A stretch of DNA of 64,000 nucleotides, taken from contig CP150551.1 in the NCBI GenBank assembly GCA_049487715.1, forward strand, positions 310,001 through 374,000, written 5' to 3'. Position 1 is the first letter of the stretch, and every line of letters begins with the position of its first letter. The position numbers were made by a program, and so were the translations under genes. Shown here piece after piece: positions 57,773 to 64,000 of this stretch. The notes under the pieces were generated by a model. The model saw only the letters and a list, made by a program, of their open reading frames with translations. It was not told the DNA's origin and ran no database searches. This DNA is from Pycnococcus provasolii. Taxonomy: Eukaryota; Chlorophyta; Pseudoscourfieldiophyceae; Pseudoscourfieldiales.

Positions 57773-58477
57773 TATATATTGTTGAGTTTACATACATATT
57801 ATTGATAATTTTACTATCCACAATAAAATTTGGTTAGTTGCAGCGGTCACGTTAGAACCATTTTTAAAGATAAAAAGATAAAGTTGCACACCGTAGTATA
57901 TGATACTGTGCTATGGATACCACTATCATGTAAGAAAATTCGTGACCCGTACATATAATATACAGTATATAATATTTTTATTTATAAATAAATAGAAAAG
58001 AAATCAACTGTCCATACTTAAGTTACATACATTACAGTAGTTGGTATACTGTACCTATTGGCGTACTCTTATTTTCGCCCAAAATGTCCCACCAAAATGT
58101 GGTGACAACTGACATATGTAAAGTTAAGGAGGTACTTTAAGGACTTTAAGGTGGACTTTCGGATGGTCAAAAACGCAAAACGCAAAACGAAACACTAAAA
58201 AAATCTCTGAACTTCCCCAACAAACTACCCGTAGAGTGCAAGGTTCTAACGGGTCCTTTACAACACATCTAGATCTTCCCGGGTCGACCGCACCGCACCG
58301 CACCGCACCGCACGGCACCGCACGGCATCATCCATGGCTTGATGGCGTGCGGCCGTTGATCCTCCTATGCGTACCATTAGCGATATCTCTTAGGCCTTTC
58401 CCTTTCCCTTTCCCTTAACAGTACAGTGAGATAAGCGTACCGTACTCTTAATAGGTAAGTTAAGGTCTCTGCAGTCT
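57773..58477. other. AT-rich spacer with short tandem repeats
   Basis: The most AT-rich stretch in the window (57775-58060, TATATAAT-like). It is followed by five to seven GCACC units (58287-58323) and a TTTCCC run (58397-58417). No gene is seen. Confidence 0.6.
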
Positions 58478-58483
58478 TTGGTC

Positions 58484-59455
58484 ATGCACAAGCACGGTGG
58501 TGATGATTCGCCAACAGCTTGCACAACAACACCTTCAGGCTCCAAGCTGGACGAAGGGGATCATTCAAACGCAACAAGAGATTCAGGAACAAAACAGCTT
58601 GCAGAGGGTGCAGTGGGAAGAAGTCCGCGAAGCAGAGTGAAAAATCACGTACTCGTCGCCGCACTTGCGTTATCCGGATTCACACTTTCAAACACGCACC
58701 GAGCGGCGTCGCGCAACATACCAAGCCGAAGCGGCCTATCCGTTCTCGTCACGACGGGCGTTCAAGCCCTTGTTGCGCACGGCATGTTCACGTGGGAGAG
58801 GCAGCGGCGCGAATACGAAATACACTTGCAGAGTGACCAGCGTCTGCTCGTCTCGGTCCAGGCACTATTGCACGTCTGCGCCATCGCTCTCGCTTCGCAA
58901 GCGTCCAGGACGGCGGGAGTAGCGCTGCACCAGGCTGTCGTCGCAACCGCGGGCGTGGTTTTGGCCCAACTTCTTGACGGCAAGTTCAACCAGTACGCCG
59001 CTGCCGCCGCTACCATCGCCGCCGCCGTTGCCCTAAATACCAACGAAATGCCGCACGCGAGCAGGGACGCCGCCTTGGGAACTGCGTACAGTCTTGGACA
59101 AGCTGCAGCCTTTGCCGCCGTTGGAGCGTTGCACAGACACAAACGCCTTCGCCAGCTGCCGCGCACTGTCGTGGTTGCAAATCTCACAGCAAGCGCGGCA
59201 GCTTGCGTTGGACTATACGTGGCACTTGTGGTGCTGCCGCGCTGGGAAGAGTGGGTCGACGAACCTCTGCGCTCGCTGAAGTGGACACGTGCGACCGCGT
59301 TTGCACTCATCTTGTCGAATGGAGTCATCGCGGCAGCCCATGCTAACCTGTCTGCCGCCGTCGCGCGATCCGGCGCAGCTTCAACGGGCATTAGCATGGC
59401 AAACGCCGTCAAGACGTGCGCTGTCGTTCTGCATGCCGCCGCCGCACGCATTTGA
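58484..59455 (+). CDS. DMT-like multi-pass transporter
   Basis: A 323-aa protein (325 from ATG 58478). A hydrophilic N-terminus of about 55 residues is followed by eight or nine short, Ala/Val-rich helices with Lys/Arg at the loops. Examples are GLSVLVTTGVQALVAHGMF, VALHQAVVATAGVVLAQLLD, TVVVANLTASAAACVGLYVA and FALILSNGVIAAAHANLSAA. The organisation resembles the drug/metabolite transporter superfamily (nucleotide-sugar or triose-phosphate transporter type). I see no diagnostic substrate motif. A shared 3' element lies 7 nt after its stop. Confidence 0.5.
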   Translation: MHKHGGDDSPTACTTTPSGSKLDEGDHSNATRDSGTKQLAEGAVGRSPRSRVKNHVLVAALALSGFTLSNTHRAASRNIPSRSGLSVLVTTGVQALVAHGMFTWERQRREYEIHLQSDQRLLVSVQALLHVCAIALASQASRTAGVALHQAVVATAGVVLAQLLDGKFNQYAAAAATIAAAVALNTNEMPHASRDAALGTAYSLGQAAAFAAVGALHRHKRLRQLPRTVVVANLTASAAACVGLYVALVVLPRWEEWVDEPLRSLKWTRATAFALILSNGVIAAAHANLSAAVARSGAASTGISMANAVKTCAVVLHAAAARI

Positions 59456-59865
59456 TGGCTCGTGCTTTACTTTGTCCACCGGTCGTCCCACTCACACCAT
59501 TCACTTTCACCATTCAGCCCATTCAGCGGCGCCATCTAGCAGCGCGATTGTATACCTTTATGGCGCTGGTGATTTCGAAGCTACAGGCAGGCCGCTTTTC
59601 GCTGGCGTCCGGAGTGAGAGCTCCACTTGCGATTGTTGTCATTGACGTCGTCGCCACCAACGGTGCAGGGTTGAAAATTAGAGCAAGTCTTCTTTGCTTC
59701 GTTACTCGTGTCAATGCATGTATAAACACCCTTCATTCAATCACTTTCTGATTTATTTGATTTCACGATTTCCCTTGATTAAAAGATGGTTTCGTGTGCC
59801 AATGATCTTGTGATCTTCTTCTTGTTGGCTATCATCTTGTTGCATTTTTTTTCTTGTTGCATCAT
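59456..59865. other. Convergent spacer
   Basis: Between the DMT-like and alliinase-like genes. Holds element copy D at the left and T-rich, low-GC sequence at the right (59745-59865). No gene seen. Confidence 0.5.
59463..59490 (+). promoter_or_regulatory. Shared 3'-UTR element, copy D (DMT-like gene)
   Basis: CTTTACTTTGTCC then ACCGGTCGTCC, 10 nt after the TGA at 59453-59455. Same sense relation to its gene as copies A-C. Confidence 0.6.
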
Positions 59866-62437
59866 TTACGCCTTGGTCGTGGTCTCGAGAGGCACGTCAG
59901 ATCCGTGCCTCCCCATGTACTCCATCACGCAGTCCATATCGAAATGAGGGCCACACTCGTCCTCAAAATGCTTTGTTTTCGCGATGACGTCTTGGATGAA
60001 CTCGGAGTACTTGTTGCGATTCGCGTACGCCTTGTGAACGTCCTCTCCCATTTCCTTGTGGGCCTCCACAAGTGCACGGCGCGATCCAGCTTTGGCGTCA
60101 AGTTCGGCCTTCCACTCGTCCGTGCTCATCAGACCCGGGAGCTTACCGCCTGAGCAGACAATCTTTGCGCGGCGTCCCACCTCCTTGTAGACAGATAGAT
60201 CGCGGTAAAGCTGCATGCGCTGGAAATCACCTTTAGTGTAGCCCTCTCCATAGTAGGCAGCAGGATCGGAGCCCGAGCGCCATCCCCAAGAGTACGAAGT
60301 CGTCGAAACGCCGAGAACCTTATCGAACCATGCATGGCCCCCGGTATTTCCGAGTCCACCAATGTAGGGCGGCAAGAACTTGAAGAAGGCGTACGCTCCC
60401 TTGTGACCGTTGGTAAGTTCGACCACCGGGCAGTCCTTGAAGCCATCGATGACGGCCTCCCACTTTTCCTTCATGAGGGCGCCGTATGCGGTCACCCAGC
60501 TGGTCGGGTCGCTCAGCGGCTTCTCCATGACGATGTCCATGATCTGGATTTGGCCCCACCACATCCATTCGCTGTAAAGTCCGTTCCTCATCTTGGTCAC
60601 CTGCTCTTTGAAAATTACCGACGCCGCATATAGCGAATACGTGGGGTACTTAGCATTCGCAAGCACCCCATCGGCATCCATGTAGTCAGAGCCGTCATTC
60701 TTGATCATGACTGTGCCACCTCGAACTGCGGCACTGTAGATCTTCGTGATCGAGAATGCCCAAGCATCGCAATCTGGCTTGTCGGCCGCGGGAATCTTGT
60801 ATGTCGGCACGCCATTCGCATCAGGATGTCCAAAGTACGTAGGGTAGAGGTAGACACCGTCGCAGACGCGGCGTCCGGCGTCGGGCACCTTCACCTTCTT
60901 GATGGTGCCGGTCGGGTTCTCCGGGAAGACGAGGCTCTCGAACCAAGGGCTCTGCGGCGACGTGCTGTCGACGGTGTAATTCTTGCCGTCGCCGCCCAAC
61001 CTAACTGGGAGAGGCTGACCAGGCGCCCAGCCAACCGTAGTAATTGTCACGGGCTTGACCTTTCGACCAAAGCCCGTACTTGTCTCGTTCGGGCATCCCA
61101 AGGCAAAGCGAGAACTGAACATGTTCACGAGACGTGCAGACTCGCCGTTGTCGTATCCGTAGTTGGGCGACTCGACGAAGTGGTAGATGTCGCGATTGCA
61201 CGTGGTCATCGCGATCTTGAGCGCCATGTACGCAAACAGGCCAATCATGCCCTGCTCAGCACCCTCAGTCGGCATCACCTCGAACTTGGTCAGCTCATCC
61301 TTCGTGAACGCTCCGAGGTATTCCTGGAACTCCTTCAGCTTCGGCCCGAGGTCAGCGGCGTCGTCGCCGTGGCCTCCATCCGCGAAGTACGACGGGTATG
61401 GCTGGCGTGCCAGCGGAAAAGTTACCACGGGCTCCTGGCCGGTGCGAGCCACGAGCTCCTTCTTGTCCATCGGGTGTCCCCAGAGGATCCACAGCTTCTC
61501 GTCCGCGATCGTTTTGCCCGTGTCGACACACTTGCCTGTCGCCTCGTCGAAGGTGTACTTCTTGTTTCGTGACGTGGCGGCGCTCATGCCTGCGAAGCCG
61601 TTGTTCGCGCAGGGAAGGAGTCCGTTCTCAGCCACGCATCCCTTGTATCCGCCGTACACGCTGGGCGGGTGCTCCCAGTACATCGTCTCGGCGGGGCAAG
61701 GATCGGACTTACCAGTCTTCATTTCCGCGTTGATGATGGGTTCGGCCATGCCCGCAGTCTCAATGGTCATGACGGAATCGCAACTCTGCGCACTGGCGCC
61801 CACTGCAAGGTAGGCGGCGAGTGCGAGGGTGAGCGCGGCGCGCGCGGGAACAAAAGCGGTGGCAAGCATGGCGATTGCTCCAGAAGTAGCCTTGGTAGTA
61901 GTAGCAGGTGTGCTGCTGGGAGTCTTGCTCGGCGCAGCGGTAGTAGCAGGCGCAGCGGTAGTAGCAGGCGCAGCGGTAGTAACAGGCGCAGCGGTAGTAA
62001 TAGCAGGAACGGGGCCTGGCGCAGCGGTCGTCGGCGAAGTCGACGAGCACTTAGATGGCGAAACTGTGAGCACGTCTCCCTCCTTGGTGAACGTGAACTT
62101 GGTCGACGAGGACGTAACCTTGAGCTCAGGCGTACCTGTATTGATTGGTTGAATTGAAGGAGTTGGTGGGTGAGGTGTGCGTTGCAAGAGGTGAAAGGCG
62201 TATCGTCAGTGAGTTGGCCTGTTGTGCATAGTTTTCAAAGCAAGCAAGTATGGGAAACTTACCCTTCTTTGGTTGAAGAATGTTCGGCTTCACACCTCCC
62301 GTGAACTTGATTTGCTTGATTCCCACAAGGCTGAAAGTTCCAGTCGCCTCTGGGTCGATTGGGCAGTTATCCGCCGCCGCAAGTGGGATCGCCGTAGCAA
62401 GCAGGCCTAAGGTCGCAAGCCTAAGGTTAGCAGACAT
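59866..62437 (-). CDS. Secreted alliinase-like PLP enzyme (two exons)
   Basis: Exons 62263-62437 and 59866-62135; the 127-nt intron has donor G/GTAAGT and acceptor ACAG/GT. The joined protein is 814 residues. It starts with a signal peptide (LRLATLGLLATAIPLAAA), then a small beta domain and a Thr-Ala-Pro mucin-like linker (TTAAPA repeats, 61938-62010). A second hydrophobic segment follows (ALTLALAAYLAVGASAQ), then the enzyme. Fold-type-I PLP motifs are ILWGHPM, the substrate-binding FPENPTGTI, DGVYLYPTYFG, the candidate PLP lysine in FSITKIYSAAVRGG, and MEKPL. Order and spacing match the alliinase C-terminal family (PF04864; related to tryptophan aminotransferases). It may cleave cysteine sulfoxides or transaminate amino acids outside the cell (inference). 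Confidence 0.7.
61936..62010 (-). repeat. 18-bp coding tandem repeat (TTAAPA/TTAAPV)
   Basis: Four to five tandem 18-bp units coding Thr-Thr-Ala-Ala-Pro-Ala in the linker of the alliinase-like protein, in the pattern of O-glycosylated stalks. Confidence 0.85.
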
Positions 62438-63678
62438 CAACAAGTCAGTAGAGTTCTTCACGCCTCGCTATAGGGAGTGTGAAGAATGTTGAGAATGACG
62501 TCCTCGATATGCGAGAGGTGTGTTGTGATGGGACTTAACAACAAAGCAAGCCCTGGGGTACAAGCAGCAAGGGGGTCTTAACGACACGGTCTTTCTTCCT
62601 AACGTTAACGCACAACGCGTCGCGCGCGACCTTTGGTGCGTGCCTTTGGTGGGGACGAAACGTCACGAGGGACCTACGGGACGATCGCGACACGCACGAC
62701 GGTAGGAAGTACGTGGTGGCGCGTGCGGGAGCGCGTTGGATGGCTTAATCGCGTGATGGGTTCCCCTCCCATCACACCACGCCGATCCCATCCCATTCCG
62801 TCGTCGAGAAATCACGCCATGCAACTTTTTCCTCCCTTTTTTTTTTTTTTTTTTTTCATTTTTCGGTTGCCCGTTGCCATTTTTTCTTTCTGTACCCACT
62901 GTAAACTTTAAATGTCACTTGCAAGGGCACTAGTGACTGCAGGTGGCCACTTGCAAGGGAGTCTTTTTACTGGCAAGTGCCACATTCCGCTGCGAAGCGG
63001 TATATAATTTATCACGGTACCAAAAAATTTTACCGTGATATTTTCTCAGGTGGCAGGTGGCGTCTCGAAAAGCGCCGTGGTGTCGGAAAGTGAACAAACG
63101 AATCCGATCTTTTCTTCTGGCTCAGGATCTGGCATTTATTTGAGATGTCTGGAACCATCAAGATTTCTGGAAAACCGTCCGTCTCAAGCGCGTTGATGGC
63201 GCTTGATGGCTGTGAAACGTCACACAAGACAAAAGACGTGGATCAGCCACCATGCTTGCCGCAGACGACTCATATAAGGTTATGCTAAAATCAGAGAGAC
63301 GTGTGTTGTTTTTTGCCTGCCAATGTAGTCAGTATTAAACGCCTTGAGCCTCGGCTTGAGCAAGCGCGATTTCACGTGATCGGTCAGCTGATGATCATCA
63401 TCGACGTCACTTCTGCGACTTATTCTTATGCCCAAACCACCTCAACTTGTACTGTAAAACGTCCTCCACTCACTCACTCGGTCGAAAGAATCCTCCTCTG
63501 TCCTTCAACTTGTTCCACCTCGTCGTTGTTCGTTGTTCGTTTTCTCGCGCACCTTTTCTCCTGTAGGTGGGTAACTTAGGTGGTGGTATCGTTATCCGTG
63601 GCCATTTCCTCGCCATCATCATCGTCATTCGTCATCTTCGTCGCACCTTCTCTGGTCCCCTTGAAGAATCAATCAGCC
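62438..63678. other. Divergent spacer
   Basis: Contains a T homopolymer (62838-62856), GGCAAGTGRCA-like steps (62924-62985) and a ACCGTGATA repeat pair near 63013-63040. No gene is seen. The promoters of the alliinase-like gene and the flavoprotein-like gene must lie at its ends. Confidence 0.5.
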
Positions 63679-64000
63679 ATGGCCACCTCGTCGAACGTAA
63701 TCATGCAGCTGTTGACGCTCTCGACGGCAGCTCTTGTCGTGATGACGGCCGTCTCGTCGCTCATGGTGGTGGCACGTGCGCAGAGCTGCACGGACACCAT
63801 CACCGTCGAACTTCCCAACTCGCTCGTTAACGACGTCGTCGAAGAGTGCAAGGCCATCACGAACACGCCTGGCCAGTGTCCAGTGGAGTTTCCCGCGATG
63901 AAAACCACCGCGTCCGACTACACCGCGCCCCTATCGTGCCCGGTCAGCATCATCGGTGCAGGTACAGGTGGCGCGTACGTGGCAATGCGCCTTATCGACA
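63679..64000 (+). CDS. Secreted FAD/NAD-binding protein, 5' part only
   Basis: The first 107 codons lie in the window and the frame is open at the edge. A signal peptide (TLSTAALVVMTAVSSLMVVA) is followed by AQSCTDTITVE and, near residue 90, CPVSIIGAGTGGAYVAMRLI. This is a dinucleotide-binding beta-alpha-beta (GxGxxG, here GAGTGG) typical of flavin amine oxidases and related oxidoreductases. The AQSC start after the signal peptide resembles the alliinase-like protein next door. The catalytic part is outside the window. Confidence 0.7.
   Translation, partial: MATSSNVIMQLLTLSTAALVVMTAVSSLMVVARAQSCTDTITVELPNSLVNDVVEECKAITNTPGQCPVEFPAMKTTASDYTAPLSCPVSIIGAGTGGAYVAMRLID

Noticed and set aside
1-64000. 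tRNA or rRNA genes
   Set aside because: I looked for B-box-like GTTCGANNC and cloverleaf arms and saw no convincing candidate. A covariance-model search (tRNAscan-SE) would settle it.

Overview
This window is nuclear DNA from a compact eukaryotic genome, most likely a small marine green alga (prasinophyte-like; inference). Genes are mostly single-exon and closely packed on both strands. Only four introns could be placed (126 to 404 nt, GT..AG), and all fall within the first 60 codons. An ELIP/LHC-type chlorophyll-binding protein, a plastid-type Clp chaperone with a UVR motif, a transketolase with a plastid-type leader and a cytochrome b5-fused front-end desaturase point to a phototroph. Short TTAGGG-type telomeric motifs lie between genes. 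No prokaryotic operon, virus, transposase, tRNA, rRNA or CRISPR array was seen.

Layout, left to right: 3'-truncated ClpC/ClpD chaperone (-); gene-poor spacer; secreted CotH-kinase-like protein (-); helical-repeat/TrmB-like methyltransferase fusion (-), divergent from MCM8 (+); SYS1 (-); heme-dependent oxidative N-demethylase-like protein (-), divergent from an EDR1-domain/J-domain fusion (+); four-EF-hand protein (-); ankyrin protein (+); mitochondrial-type acetyl-CoA acetyltransferase (-); inverted telomeric array; a protein with about 40 AEEAAP repeats and two Dpy-30/RIIa-like segments (+); F-box protein (-); desaturase (+); sirtuin (-), divergent from a zf-HIT protein (+); importin beta-1 (-); long spacer; TRB-like Myb telobox-binding protein (+); AIG1/FAR-17a-like membrane protein (-); LON-domain protein (-), divergent from mitoribosomal uS5 (+); frame-split PDCD2/TSR4 (+); ELIP-like three-helix protein fused to a polytopic membrane domain (-); ankyrin-transmembrane protein (-); unrecognised 763-aa protein (+); transketolase with a +1 frame break near its end (+); fused beta-alpha Co-type nitrile hydratase (-); LEA2-like membrane protein (+); DMT-like transporter (+); secreted alliinase-like PLP enzyme (-); 5' end of a secreted flavoprotein-like gene (+).

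The neighbours form no obvious pathway. The most notable non-coding signals are three. First, a shared element sits 7 to 55 nt after the stop codon of four unrelated genes, always in a convergent spacer. Second, telobox-like and GGGGATCC-type motifs recur just upstream of start codons, in a window that also encodes a TRB-like telobox-binding protein. Third, three similar hairpins follow the desaturase gene. The most notable coding observations are the domain fusions (ELIP plus polytopic domain, EDR1 plus J, helical repeats plus TrmB, nitrile hydratase beta plus alpha) and the two split reading frames.
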